Counted from the stretch's first letter, positions 38,584 to 47,820 are shown. The stretch: DNA of 64,000 nt from Comamonas testosteroni (GCA_008727115.1 CP044131.1:868001-932000), one strand, 5' to 3'. Notes: a model not told the origin generated them from the letters alone. Program-made: numbers and translations.

Positions 38584-39345
38584 ATGTCAGAGCAAGTGCA
38601 AGAACGACCACAGGCCGCCAGCAAGGCTGCGGGCCAGGTGCTACTGCAGGTCAAAGGCTTGAAAGTGGCCTATGGCGGTATTCAGGCCGTCAAAGGCGTT
38701 GACTTCGAGGTGCGCGAGGGAGAGCTGGTATCGCTGATTGGCTCCAATGGCGCGGGCAAGACCACGACCATGAAGGCCGTCACCCGAGGCTTGCCCATGG
38801 CGGATGGCGACATCCTCTATCTAGGCAAAAGCATCAAAAACAAAGGCGCATGGGACCTGGTGGCCGAAGGCCTGGTCATGGTGCCCGAGGGGCGCGGTGT
38901 GTTTGCGCGCATGACCATTACCGAAAACCTGCTGATGGGCGCTTACACGCGCAATGACAAGGCAGGGATTCAGGCCGATATCGAGCGCATGTTCGGCATC
39001 TTTCCCCGCCTCAAAGAGCGCAAGGACCAGTTGGCGGGCACCATGTCCGGCGGCGAGCAGCAAATGCTGGCCATGGCTCGCGCCCTGATGAGTCAGCCCA
39101 AGGTGTTGCTGCTGGATGAGCCTTCCATGGGCTTGTCACCCATCATGGTGGACAAGATTTTCGAGGTGGTCAGCGATGTCTATGCGCTGGGCGTGACCAT
39201 GGTGCTGGTAGAGCAGAATGCCAGTAGAGCCTTGGCATTGGCTGATCGTGGCTACGTCATGGAGTCCGGCCTTATTACGATGACTGGGCAGGGGCAGGAA
39301 TTGCTGGATGATTCTCGTGTGCGTGCTGCATATCTGGGAGAGTGA
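38584..39345 (+). CDS. livF: Branched-chain amino acid ABC transporter ATPase LivF
   Basis: 253-aa ABC ATPase, partner of LivG. Walker A GSNGAGKTTTM, signature MSGGEQQMLAMARALM, Walker B VLLLDEPSMGLSP and VEQNASRALALADRGYVME, the LivF C-terminal block. An N-terminal 20-residue hydrophilic extension (MSEQVQERPQAAS) precedes the domain. Last gene of livHMGF. The IS5 element is inserted about 200 bases downstream. Confidence 0.93.
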   Translation: MSEQVQERPQAASKAAGQVLLQVKGLKVAYGGIQAVKGVDFEVREGELVSLIGSNGAGKTTTMKAVTRGLPMADGDILYLGKSIKNKGAWDLVAEGLVMVPEGRGVFARMTITENLLMGAYTRNDKAGIQADIERMFGIFPRLKERKDQLAGTMSGGEQQMLAMARALMSQPKVLLLDEPSMGLSPIMVDKIFEVVSDVYALGVTMVLVEQNASRALALADRGYVMESGLITMTGQGQELLDDSRVRAAYLGE

Positions 39346-39547
39346 TGCAGGGCTGAGAGCAGTTTTTGTACCGAGTCAGACAGGTGTTTGTTGCCTGAGC
39401 CTCTCTGGAGAAGAGCATTAATTCCCTTGGATTTCACAAAAGTGACAAAAAAATGACGTTTTCGAGGCAAATTTTAATGTTTTAATTTGTTCTTTTTGAT
39501 TCTTTTTATTTCCTTTTATCGAGTTTCTTTTATTTGCATATAACTAA
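39346..39547 (+). other. AT-rich region between livF and the IS element
   Basis: Two hundred bases without a gene. From about 39440 to 39545 the sequence is strikingly AT-rich (runs such as TTTTATTTCCTTTTATCG), against a GC-rich background. It contains the left copy of the CTAA target duplication (39544-39547). Confidence 0.6.
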
Positions 39548-39620
39548 GGAACCTCTGCAAAACTCGATTTCAAGCGTGATAGTGCTTGAACGAGTGTGAT
39601 GTTTGCTTGCCTGTGACACT

Positions 39621-39655
39621 CAAGATGCCCGCGTTTCGCGGGCATCTTGCTTTTT
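39621..39655 (+). terminator. Terminator inside the left end of the IS, facing inward
   Basis: CAAGATGCCCGCG / CGCGGGCATCTTG perfect 13-bp stem, then CTTTTT on the forward strand. It points against the transposase, so it would stop transcripts arriving from the livHMGF side. Confidence 0.85.
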
Positions 39656-40649
39656 ACGCACCCACACCAGGCTTGGGTTGGCTGTTCACTAGCAAACGGC
39701 CACGGGCCATCCACAAGTTCGCCAAGGCAAACAGGGTATGCAATTGCTGCGTGTTCTTTCTCAAGCCTCGGTAGCGAACTTTGACGTGGCCAAACTGACG
39801 CTTGATGACTCTGAATGGGTGTTCGACCTTGGCCCGGATTTTGGACTTCACCTGCTCAAGCTGCTCTTGCATGGCCGATACCGGGTGCTGAAGGTCTAGA
39901 GCCTTGCGCTGGCTGCGCTTCATGGCGATATGCCATTGGAATTTGCGCTCAGGTTCTGGCGTCGGCATGTCGGGGCGTTTATCTGCACCTTGGTAGCCTG
40001 CATCGCCATAGCCATCAACCTCTTTTCCATGCAGCAGGCTGTTGGCTTCAACGACATCACTGACGTTGGCCGAAGTGCCTCGCACTGTGTGCACCAGACC
40101 AGAATCAGCATCCACGCCAATATGGGCCTTCATGCCGAAGTACCACTGATTGCCCTTCTTGGTCTGGTGCATTTCAGGATCACGAGATTTGGTGCTGTTT
40201 TTGGTTGAACTGGGAGCTGCAATCAGCGTCGCATCCACAATGGTTCCCGTGCGAAGCAGCAGCTTTTTACGCTCCAGCAAGTCCGTGACCGTCTTCAGAA
40301 TTTGCTCGGCCAGTTTGTGTCTTTCCAATAGATGACGAAACCGCAGGATAGTGCTCTCATCAGGCGTGGCACTGCCCCATGACAGGCCAACGAATTCCCG
40401 AAACAAGGGCATGTCATGCAGCGCTTCTTCCATAGCTGGATCACTGAGGTTGAACCACTGCTGCATAAAGTGAATGCGCAGCAGCATCTCCACAGGAAAT
40501 GGAGGCCGCCCTTTGTGACCTTCAGGTGCATATGGCGCAATCAAGTCCACCAACTCTTGCCATGGAACGACTTGCTGCATCTGCTCCAGGAATTCGCGTT
40601 TGCGTGTTTTTTTGGTGGAAAGGTTCAGGCCAAGATCAAATTGCTGCAT
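39654..40649 (-). CDS. IS5-family transposase
   Basis: 331-aa DDE transposase. Start ATG 40649 (MQQFDLGLNLSTKKTRK); a GTG nine codons upstream is possible. The N-terminal DUF772-like part includes GRPPFPVEMLLRIHFMQQWF. Catalytic residues appear in TIVDATLIAAPSS (first D), GYGDAGYQGADKRP (second D) and AKVEHPFRVIKRQFG (E, with the Y/R-type context). The frame is intact to TAA at the IS left end. Confidence 0.95.
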   Translation of the reverse strand: MQQFDLGLNLSTKKTRKREFLEQMQQVVPWQELVDLIAPYAPEGHKGRPPFPVEMLLRIHFMQQWFNLSDPAMEEALHDMPLFREFVGLSWGSATPDESTILRFRHLLERHKLAEQILKTVTDLLERKKLLLRTGTIVDATLIAAPSSTKNSTKSRDPEMHQTKKGNQWYFGMKAHIGVDADSGLVHTVRGTSANVSDVVEANSLLHGKEVDGYGDAGYQGADKRPDMPTPEPERKFQWHIAMKRSQRKALDLQHPVSAMQEQLEQVKSKIRAKVEHPFRVIKRQFGHVKVRYRGLRKNTQQLHTLFALANLWMARGRLLVNSQPKPGVGA

Positions 40650-40718
40650 AGGCCGGGATGCTGCCGCACCCGGCACGCATGTGCAAGCACATGCGTTGGG
40701 GATTTATGCAGAGGTTCC

Positions 40719-41013
40719 CTAAAAGAAGTTTTTGGAACCTATTCGCGTGGACTTTTGAGGGCCTGATACAGCCTTGGCGTAGGCGAATAAATATTCAGCC
40801 CCTGCTTTTATCTTGGAGCGTAGGAGAAGAGTCCTTAGTGCTCTCTAGCATAGCGGGAGGGTTGTTTTTTATTTTTCGTGGTGGCAGAAGGGGTGTCTTG
40901 AAGACGCGCAGAAACGCACAATGACTCAAGAGTAAACTTCGCCCCGTTTAAGCCGGGAACCATGCTCTTTTGCAGTGAGTCGCCTGGTTTCTTTTCCCCG
41001 GTAAGGAGCATTC
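40719..41013 (+). other. Region between IS and the DUF47-pit operon
   Basis: About 290 bases holding the right CTAA duplication and presumably the pit promoter. T-rich run GTTGTTTTTTATTTTTCG near 40860. No gene seen; TAAGGAGCATTC precedes the DUF47 start. Confidence 0.5.
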
Positions 41014-41661
41014 ATGCTGTTTGGCAAGCTATTGCCGCGCGAAGGTAATTTTTTCGAGATGTTCAACCAACATGCAGACCGCATCGTTGAAGCAGCTCAT
41101 GCCTTCTCGCAACTCGTCGCAAACTATAACGATCCCCATCTGCGCGAAAAATACAACGCCGATGTCGACAACGCTGAGCGCGCTGCAGACCGTGTGACGC
41201 ATGACGTCAGCAAGCTGCTGCATCAGACGTTCATCACGCCTTTGGATCGCGAGCATATTCACTCGCTGATCAACACCATGGATGATGTGGCGGATCTGAT
41301 TCAGGATTCGGCAGAAACCATGGCGCTGTATGACGTGCGTCATATGACAGAGGAAATTACGCGCCTGACCGATTTGTGCGTACGCTGCTGCGAGCGCGTG
41401 CGTGATGCGGTGAAGCTGCTGGACCGCCTGTCCGATCCTTCCATCGTGGAAGCTGCCAGCAAAACCTGCGACGAAATTGATCGACTGGAAAGCGATGCTG
41501 ACCGTGTGATGCGCGCTGCCATGAGCAAGCTTTTCCGTGAAGAGCCCGATGTGCGTGAAGTGATCAAGCTCAAGGCCATCTATGAGCTGCTGGAAACCAT
41601 CACGGATCGCTGTGAAGACGTTGCGAACCTGATCGAGGGCATCGTCCTCGAGAATTCCTAA
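41014..41661 (+). CDS. DUF47 family PhoU-like protein (Pit accessory)
   Basis: 215-aa helical protein of the DUF47/PhoU-related family, usually encoded before Pit phosphate carriers and thought to regulate them. Recognisable: FFEMFNQHADRIVEAA, the acidic metal-type motifs DNAERAADRVTHDV and EIDRLESDADRVMRAA (DxxExxaD repeats). AAGGAG lies nine bases before ATG 41014. The pit gene follows after 19 bases. Confidence 0.92.
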   Translation: MLFGKLLPREGNFFEMFNQHADRIVEAAHAFSQLVANYNDPHLREKYNADVDNAERAADRVTHDVSKLLHQTFITPLDREHIHSLINTMDDVADLIQDSAETMALYDVRHMTEEITRLTDLCVRCCERVRDAVKLLDRLSDPSIVEAASKTCDEIDRLESDADRVMRAAMSKLFREEPDVREVIKLKAIYELLETITDRCEDVANLIEGIVLENS

Positions 41662-41680
41662 TTCTCGCTGGAGTCCGATC

Positions 41681-42691
41681 ATGGAACCGGTACAGGCAGC
41701 CCTTTGGGTTGTGATTTTGCTGGTGGCTCTTGCTTTGCTGTTCGACTTCATGAACGGCTTTCACGATGCTGCCAATTCGATTGCCACCGTGGTGTCCACG
41801 GGAGTTCTCAAGCCAACTCAGGCCGTGGCGTTTGCTGCGTTCTTTAATGTCATTGCGGTCTTTGTTTTCCACCTCAGTGTGGCTGCGACGGTCGGCAAGG
41901 GCATCGTGCAGCCAGGGATTGTTGATACACACGTGGTGTTCGGCGCCTTGGTCGGGGCCATCGTCTGGAACGTAATCACCTGGATCTATGGCATTCCCAG
42001 TAGTTCCTCGCACGCCTTGATAGGCGGTATTGTGGGTGCGGTGATTGCCAAGGCTGGTGCTGGTGCATTGATTGCAGGCGGTATCTGGAAGACTGTGGCC
42101 TTCATCTTTGTGTCGCCAGTGCTGGGCTTTGTACTGGGCTCGCTGATGATGGTTGTTGTGGCCTGGATTTTCCGTCGCACCAGCCCTAACCGGGTGGATA
42201 AGTGGTTTCGCCGTCTGCAACTGGTGTCCGCTGGCGCTTATAGCCTGGGCCACGGCGGTAACGATGCACAAAAGACCATCGGTATTATCTGGCTGCTGCT
42301 GATTGCAACAGGCTATACGAATGCCGGTGATGCCGAACCACCTCTGTGGACCATTGTCAGCTGCTATTTGGCAATTGGCCTCGGCACCATGTTTGGCGGC
42401 TGGCGCATTGTGAAGACCATGGGTCAGAAGATCACCAAGCTCAAGCCCGTGGGTGGCTTCTGTGCCGAAACGGGTGGTGCCATGACTCTGTTCCTGGCGA
42501 CTTTCCTGGGGATCCCTGTGTCCACGACACACACAATCACTGGGGCGATTGTGGGCGTAGGTTCTACGCAGCGAGCTAGCGCGGTGCGCTGGGGGGTTGC
42601 CGGCAATATCGTCTGGGCCTGGATTCTGACGATTCCTGCAAGTGCCTTCGTTGCTTCGATTGCCTATTGGATCAGCCTGCAACTGTATTGA
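41681..42691 (+). CDS. pit: Low-affinity inorganic phosphate transporter (Pit family)
   Basis: 336-aa metal-phosphate/H+ symporter. Duplicated PiT signatures: LLFDFMNGFHDAANSIATVV and ISCAL-like SSSHALIGGIVGA in the first half, SLGHGGNDAQKTIG and STTHTITGAIVGVG in the second. Ten helices. GTGGAG-like GGAG precedes ATG 41681. Together with DUF47 it forms a two-gene unit closed by a terminator. Confidence 0.94.
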   Translation: MEPVQAALWVVILLVALALLFDFMNGFHDAANSIATVVSTGVLKPTQAVAFAAFFNVIAVFVFHLSVAATVGKGIVQPGIVDTHVVFGALVGAIVWNVITWIYGIPSSSSHALIGGIVGAVIAKAGAGALIAGGIWKTVAFIFVSPVLGFVLGSLMMVVVAWIFRRTSPNRVDKWFRRLQLVSAGAYSLGHGGNDAQKTIGIIWLLLIATGYTNAGDAEPPLWTIVSCYLAIGLGTMFGGWRIVKTMGQKITKLKPVGGFCAETGGAMTLFLATFLGIPVSTTHTITGAIVGVGSTQRASAVRWGVAGNIVWAWILTIPASAFVASIAYWISLQLY

Positions 42692-42726
42692 TAGCGGATA
42701 GCCTTTACTGGTAAAGGGCTAGATGA

Positions 42727-42758
42727 CAAAAAGGCTTCGCAATGCGAAGCCTTTTTTA
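42727..42758 (+). terminator. Terminator after pit
   Basis: AAAAAGGCTTCGC / GCGAAGCCTTTTTT stem, symmetrical, so it may also serve the convergent PAS-GGDEF-EAL gene. Confidence 0.88.
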
Positions 42759-42773
42759 TGCAGGAAAAACGTC

Positions 42774-44558
42774 TTAAGCGACGCACTTCTGCGGTGCAAA
42801 AAGTGCAGGTTTTTGCAGTAGCGATTTGAGCTGGTTGGCGGGAACAGGGGCATTGAACAGATAGCCCATGAAGTGCTCGCAGCCATACTGTGCAAGCAAG
42901 GCACGCTGCTCCAGTGTTTCCACGCCAGCTCCCACTACCGCTATCTGTTGCTGGGCTGCCAGGGTAATGGCTGCCTGTATGGCTGCTTCACTGGAGTTAT
43001 TGGGCCCAAGGCGCTGTACTAAAGAGTGGGCCAATTTGATTTGCTGCAGAGGCAGCTGGCGCAGTATTTCTGGTGTGCTGCAAGAGCCGCCAAAATCATC
43101 GATCGAAAGGCGTGCGCCCAAGGCGCTGAGATGCGTCAGCGAGCGAGATGCTGCAACACTCATTGGGCTCAAGCTGCGGGTGGACATCTCCAGCCAGAGA
43201 AAAGCGGGATTGATGCCTGTATGAGTGAGGATGCCTTCTACCTGCTCGGCAAAATCAGGCTGCTGCAGCTGCTTGGTGCTGATATTGACGCAAATGGGGT
43301 GATTGCAGAGTTGAGGGTCTGCTTCCCACTTGGCTAGTTGTTCACAGGCGGCCTGAATGGTCCAGCGACCTAGCGGGACGATGATGTCAGTCTCTTCTGC
43401 AATAGAGAGAAAAATACTGGGTGGCACCAGCCCGCGGCTAGGGTGGCGCCAGCGCAGCAAAGCCTCAAGGCTACTGATATCCCCTCGCGTAGAGTACTGA
43501 GGCTGATAGTGCAGCTCGAACTGGCCCAGTCTCAGAGCTTCTCTCAGGTCCAGCTCCATGCGATTGCGATCAGGTGTCTGGATTTGCTGTTTGGGGTTGA
43601 AGAAGTGCAGTCCTCGATGCTCTTCATCTCGCAGCCGATACATGGCCATCTCTGCCTGCTGCAGCAATTCGGTTGCTGAGCGCGAATGTGGGCCGAAGAA
43701 GGTGGCACCGATGTTGGCTTCAAGCGTCACGTTTCTATCGCCGACTTGGTAATGAGCGTTAAGGCACTCTTGAAGGCGATCACCGAGGCGCTCGACCAGA
43801 AGGCTTGCGAGTTCAATGTCAGGTGACAAGTCTGAAACCATGATCACAAAATGCTGTTCATCCAATCGCGCAACCGTGTCGCAGGCGCGAACGCAACTGA
43901 GCAGGCGCTGTGAAATGAGCTGTGCCAGATGGGCTTGACTATCGCTGAGGAAATCTTTGCTTTGAGATCCCGTTGTCTCCATGTCAATGGTCAGCAGAGC
44001 ACCACGCCAGCCTGTTCGCTCGGACTGGATCATGGCTTGAGACAAGCGGTCGAGCAGCAGTCTTCGGTTGGGCAAGTTGGTCAAGGTGTCGAAGAAAGCG
44101 AGGCCTTCTCCTGAGTCCTCTGCATCCAGCAGCTCTTTGCAAGCGAGCACTGTGTAGCTGGCAGAGAGTGCGTGTGCGGAGAGGCTAACTTTGCGTCCAC
44201 TCGGCAAGAGAAGCTTAGTGGACGCTTGGTTTCGGGCAATCAGCTAGTGGTGGTTTTCTGCAATATGGCTGAGAGTCTGAGCGGACGCTGCAGGAGCGCT
44301 TGCCGCGGCAGCCTGCAAAGTGGTGATCAGCGGCGCTCCGACCTTGAGCGCAGGTGCAAGCCATGGAAAGAGCTGCAAGTATCCGTCGTTCCATCGTTGA
44401 GCGCGATTTTGCGAATCCAGCAGGATATAGCCACTGCTGGCTTGCTCAAGGATGCGAAAAAGCTGCTCGCCATAGACGCCTACAAGGCTAGTGGCTGCAG
44501 GAAAAGCACTGTGACCGTGCATTTCAGGTTTGGCAGACTTGTCGGTAGGTGTAGACAT
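42774..44558 (-). pseudogene. PAS-GGDEF-EAL protein interrupted by an in-frame TAG
   Basis: A 594-residue frame, start ATG 44558 (MSTPTDKSAKPEM), broken by one TAG at 44244-44246 (codon 105). Before it is most of a PAS domain (SGYILLDSQNRAQRWNDGYLQLFPWL). After it the same frame continues LIARNQASTKLL...PSGRKVSLSAHAL (PAS end), then a GGDEF domain and an EAL domain to TAA 42774. Both catalytic motifs are degenerate: the GGDEF box reads RLDEQHF; in the EAL part EALLRW, NIS and DDFG survive, but the second Glu of LExTE (LEMSTRS), the Asp after K-I (KLA) and the Glu of AEGVE (GAGVE) are gone. The downstream 477-residue part can begin at TTG 44207 or be made by reinitiation. Even read through, it is probably a c-di-GMP-binding or inert protein. 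Confidence 0.8.
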
Positions 44559-44762
44559 AAAACCTCGTCAGGCAGTTACAGCAACGGAGCACAAGTGTCC
44601 AAGTACATCTGTAGTGCGCTCGTTGTAAGAGATGCTTTTCAGTGGGCCATTGTGGGATCTATGTTGTGGGTGGGACGCAATTCAAGCCGTATTGTTTAAA
44701 AATTAGTCTTTTGCTTACAAAAGAAATCTTATTGAAACAAGTTTGATGGAGTGCTCGAAGCC

Positions 44763-45248
44763 TTACTGCGATATTTTTCGCGCTTCTTCCACCTGATACT
44801 CAAAGTAGTGCTGAAAGCTGTAGGCTAGGCTGGCCATGAGCACTGTGGCTCCAAGCATCAATGACAACGCAATAGCGACAATGGTGCTCCATTGACTGTG
44901 GCCGGCTGCTGCCTCTGTGCTGTGACTTGGATTGAAGCGGCGGTTCCAGGTGTCGGAGTCAGTCAGGCCGTAGAGGATGGCTCTCAATGCACAACCAGCG
45001 ATGCAAAAGCCGAGCAGAGGGATCAAAATCCAGCTCAGTCGGTCATCTTGTCCTAATTGTTGTACACGCTCCATGCCGTAGAGACCTAAGGCGGTGGGAA
45101 CTGGAAGCAGCCAGCCTATCCAGTCACCAAAGCCATGCAGGTAGAAGCGGTGGAGTCCGAGAGGCCCGCCAATCAAGGTCAGCCAGGTAGCAAGCGTTTT
45201 ATTTTTGGTGCGCGGCAGGGCTACAGCTGTGGATGTGACAGGGCTCAT
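44763..45248 (-). CDS. TM2-domain-like membrane protein
   Basis: 161-aa small membrane protein. ATG 45248 (MSPVTSTAVALPRTKNK) follows TTGGAG. Residues about 18-60 (KTLATWLTLIGGPLGLHRFYLHGFGDWIGW) fit the TM2 domain, with its GGxLGxHRFYLG-like signature. Three further hydrophobic segments end near residue 145 in an amphipathic tail. Function unknown; not linked to a clear operon. Confidence 0.75.
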   Translation of the reverse strand: MSPVTSTAVALPRTKNKTLATWLTLIGGPLGLHRFYLHGFGDWIGWLLPVPTALGLYGMERVQQLGQDDRLSWILIPLLGFCIAGCALRAILYGLTDSDTWNRRFNPSHSTEAAAGHSQWSTIVAIALSLMLGATVLMASLAYSFQHYFEYQVEEARKISQ

Positions 45249-45526
45249 GAGACAGAACTCCAAGGCTTGAATAAAACAATCTGATTATTCCCAGCCTAAA
45301 TATCTTGTGCCTCGGGATAACTGCGGGCTTTTCGCAAGAGTTGTCTGCTCATGGGCTGTGTATTGCTTGTGCGGTAGGCAGATTTAACAGAATTCGATAC
45401 AATGGCACGTTTTACGGCGTGTCGCTGGCCGGGTGGTCATGTCGCGTGTCTCAAACGCTGTAAGAAAACCTGCGCAGCTGGTCAAATTTTTGATGGCACT
45501 GGCTGTAACCACCCGAAGGAAAAATC

Positions 45527-45781
45527 ATGGTTGTTATTCGTCTCTCCCGCGGCGGCTCTAAGGCTCGTCCCTTCTACAACATCGTTGCAGCTGACAAGCG
45601 CGTGCGTCGCGATGGCTCGTTCATCGAGCGTCTGGGTTTCTACAACCCTAACGCCCGTGGTGCCGAAGAAGGCCTGCGTCTGGCACTGGACCGTGTGAAC
45701 TACTGGAAGAGCGTTGGTGCTCAAGCTTCTGAAACGGCTGAACGCCTGATCAAGGAAGCCTCCAAGAAGGTTGCTGCCTAA
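45527..45781 (+). CDS. rpsP: 30S ribosomal protein S16
   Basis: 84-aa small-subunit protein. [20 protein letters not shown] and [13 protein letters not shown] are diagnostic. First gene of rpsP-rimM-trmD-rplS. GAAGGAAAA lies before ATG 45527, and a TACAAT -10-like hexamer at 45396-45401 could be its promoter. A strong terminator follows directly, so rimM and trmD are expected at lower levels. Confidence 0.97.
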   Translation: MVVIRLSRGGSKARPFYNIVAADKRVRRDGSFIERLGFYNPNARGAEEGLRLALDRVNYWKSVGAQASETAERLIKEASKKVAA

Positions 45782-45814
45782 TTCATTAGGTGGTCGCTGT
45801 CTAGGCACCTTTCC

Positions 45815-45857
45815 AAAACGGGTTCCGTTGGCTTGCCTAACGGAACCCGTTTTTTAT
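45815..45857 (+). terminator. Terminator between rpsP and rimM
   Basis: AAAACGGGTTCCGTT / AACGGAACCCGTTTTTT, 13-bp stem and T6, within the operon, giving partial termination after rpsP. Confidence 0.9.
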
Positions 45858-45887
45858 TGAATTTCTGTATTTTTATCGTTGAATTCC

Positions 45888-46457
45888 ATGAGCTACATGC
45901 CTCCTCTTCAAACTACGAGCTTGCCTGCTGATGCGGTTGAAGTTGGCCGCATTGCGGATGCGTGGGGAATAAAGGGCTGGTTCAAGGTTTATGCCTTTAG
46001 CAGTGCTCCGGAGGCACTGTTTGCAGCCAAGAGTTGGTTTTTACAGCCGGCAGAAAAAGGCGCCAAACAATTCAGTGGAACGGTTGAGCTGCCTGTCAAG
46101 CAAGCACGCTTTCACGCCGATACGATCGTGGCCACTTCACCTGAGGTGGCGGATCGCAATGCTGCCGAAGCTTTGAAGGGGGCGCGCATCTTCGTGGCTC
46201 GTGAGCACTTTCCCAAGACTGAAGATGGCGAGTTTTACTGGGTGGACCTGATGGGTTTGAACGTGCTCAATCGGGAAGGCGTAGAGCTGGGTGCAGTCAA
46301 GGATTTGATGTCCACCGGGCCGCAGACTGTGCTGGTGCTGGGCTATGAACAAGAGGGCAAGGAGCAGGAGCGCCTGATTCCTTTTGTCGATGCTTACGTG
46401 GACTCCGTGGACCTGCCTGGCAAGAAAATTGTTGTCGACTGGCAACCAGACTATTGA
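45888..46457 (+). CDS. rimM: 16S rRNA processing protein RimM
   Basis: 189-aa maturation factor for the 30S head domain that binds S19. VEVGRIADAWGIKGWFKVYAFS at the N-terminus and the PRC-barrel end DGEFYWVDLMGLNVLNREG...PFVDAYVDSVDLPGKKIVVDW are typical. ATG 45888 (MSYMPPLQ) is used; a TTG at 45879 is possible. trmD follows after 51 bases. Confidence 0.94.
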   Translation: MSYMPPLQTTSLPADAVEVGRIADAWGIKGWFKVYAFSSAPEALFAAKSWFLQPAEKGAKQFSGTVELPVKQARFHADTIVATSPEVADRNAAEALKGARIFVAREHFPKTEDGEFYWVDLMGLNVLNREGVELGAVKDLMSTGPQTVLVLGYEQEGKEQERLIPFVDAYVDSVDLPGKKIVVDWQPDY

Positions 46458-46508
46458 AGTGAGTGCGTGTGTTGCTGCATATTTAGTAGCTTCAAACGCT
46501 TATAGATC

Positions 46509-47288
46509 ATGCGTTTTGACATCATTACACTATTCCCGGAGCTGTTTGCGCCATTCCTAGAGGTGGGGGTGACGCGTCGTGCCTACAGTTCGGGTCAGGT
46601 GGATGTGCATTTGTGGAATCCTCGGGACTGGGCGGAAGGGAATTATCGTCGTGTCGATGACCGCCCATTTGGCGGTGGCCCTGGAATGGTGATGATGGCC
46701 GAACCGCTGCAGCATTGTCTGGAAGCAATCCGAGCGGCGCGTATCGAGGCGGATGAGAAGGAGCAGGTCGAGCCGGCTCCCTTAATTCTGTTCTCCCCCA
46801 TTGGCACCACGCTCAAGCATGCCGTGGTGGCCGAGTGGGCAGAAAGCAGCGGTGCAATTTTGCTTTGTGGCCGCTATGAGGGCATTGACCAGCGCTTTAT
46901 TGATACGCATGTCACGCATCAGTTGAGCCTCGGGGATTTTGTGCTGTCCGGTGGGGAATTGGCAGCGATGGTATTGCTCGATTCTTTGGCGAGATTGCAG
47001 CCCGGTGTGCTCAATGATGAAGGCAGTTTTCAGCAAGACAGCTTTAATCCTGCACTGGATGGCTTGCTGGACTGTCCGCATTACACACGCCCCGAAGTTT
47101 GGAATGGACAGGAAGTGCCTTCTGAACTGCTCTCTGGCCATCACGCGAACATTGATCGCTGGCGCAGGGATCAGCGTTTGCGTATCACGCAGCAGCATCG
47201 CCCTGAGTTGCTGGATCAGGCGCGTCAGCAGGGCTTGCTCAATGCCAAGGATGAGGGTTTTTTGGCAAAAACAGGGACCAGGCTATAA
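46509..47288 (+). CDS. trmD: tRNA (guanine-N1)-methyltransferase
   Basis: 259-aa SPOUT enzyme that makes m1G37 in tRNAs. MRFDIITLFPELFAPFLEVG, DDRPFGGGPGMVMMAEPL and LCGRYEGIDQRFI, LGDFVLSGGELAAM (trefoil-knot SAM site) are intact. Its last codons contain the promoter for rplS. Confidence 0.96.
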   Translation: MRFDIITLFPELFAPFLEVGVTRRAYSSGQVDVHLWNPRDWAEGNYRRVDDRPFGGGPGMVMMAEPLQHCLEAIRAARIEADEKEQVEPAPLILFSPIGTTLKHAVVAEWAESSGAILLCGRYEGIDQRFIDTHVTHQLSLGDFVLSGGELAAMVLLDSLARLQPGVLNDEGSFQQDSFNPALDGLLDCPHYTRPEVWNGQEVPSELLSGHHANIDRWRRDQRLRITQQHRPELLDQARQQGLLNAKDEGFLAKTGTRL

Positions 47289-47289
47289 T
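47262..47289 (+). promoter_or_regulatory. Sigma-70 promoter for rplS inside trmD
   Basis: TTGGCA (47262-47267), 16-base spacer, TATAAT (47284-47289), the best promoter match in the window. It would give an rplS leader of about 130 nt containing small hairpins (GAACAGC-type and GCACC/GGTGC near 47371-47386). Confidence 0.7.
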
Positions 47290-47427
47290 CGCAGGTTCTT
47301 TGATCCTCTATCCGGCCGCTGCAAGGAAATGCGAAACAGCTTTTGCGCTGTTCTCGTAATGCAGCAATAGCACCAATCCCGGTGCTTGCCAATTCTGGCG
47401 CGGACAAGATCAAGGTGGACTTACATC

Positions 47428-47820
47428 ATGAATTTGATCCAGACCCTCGAGCAAGAAGAAATCGCTCGCCTGAACAAGACCATCCCCGAATTCGCCCCTG
47501 GTGACACCGTCATCGTGAGCGTGAACGTGGTTGAAGGCTCGCGCAAGCGCGTGCAGGCTTACGAAGGCGTGGTGATTGCCAAGCGTAATCGTGGCCTGAA
47601 CAGCGGCTTCACAGTGCGCAAGATCTCCAGCGGCGAAGGCGTGGAGCGTACGTTCCAGACCTACTCTCCCCTGATCGCCAAGATCGAAGTCAAGCGTCGC
47701 GGTGATGTGCGCCGTGCCAAGCTGTACTACCTGCGTGAGCGCAGCGGCAAGTCTGCTCGTATCAAGGAAAAGCTGCCCCAGCGTGTTAACAAGACTGCAG
47801 CAGCAGCTGTCGCCGAGTAA
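47428..47820 (+). CDS. rplS: 50S ribosomal protein L19
   Basis: 130-aa large-subunit protein at the 30S interface. [40 protein letters not shown] and [21 protein letters not shown] are diagnostic. ATG 47428 follows AAGGTGGACTTACATC. Has its own promoter and terminator. Confidence 0.97.
   Translation: MNLIQTLEQEEIARLNKTIPEFAPGDTVIVSVNVVEGSRKRVQAYEGVVIAKRNRGLNSGFTVRKISSGEGVERTFQTYSPLIAKIEVKRRGDVRRAKLYYLRERSGKSARIKEKLPQRVNKTAAAAVAE

Larger units (their letters stand above)
39548..40718 (-). mobile_element. Complete IS5-family insertion sequence
   Basis: 1171-bp element. Ends are inverted repeats beginning GGAACCTCTGCA (left 39548; right end GCAGAGGTTCC at 40708-40718). It is flanked by a direct 4-bp duplication CTAA (39544-39547 and 40719-40722), which fits the YTAR target of IS5-group elements. 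One intact DDE transposase gene fills it on the reverse strand. Both ends and the transposase being intact, the insertion looks recent. It sits in the livF/DUF47 intergenic space and breaks no gene. Confidence 0.93.

Noticed and set aside
45402..45698. 98-codon open frame overlapping rpsP
   Set aside because: Out of frame with rpsP, no domain, and overlaps the leader and most of a certain ribosomal protein gene.
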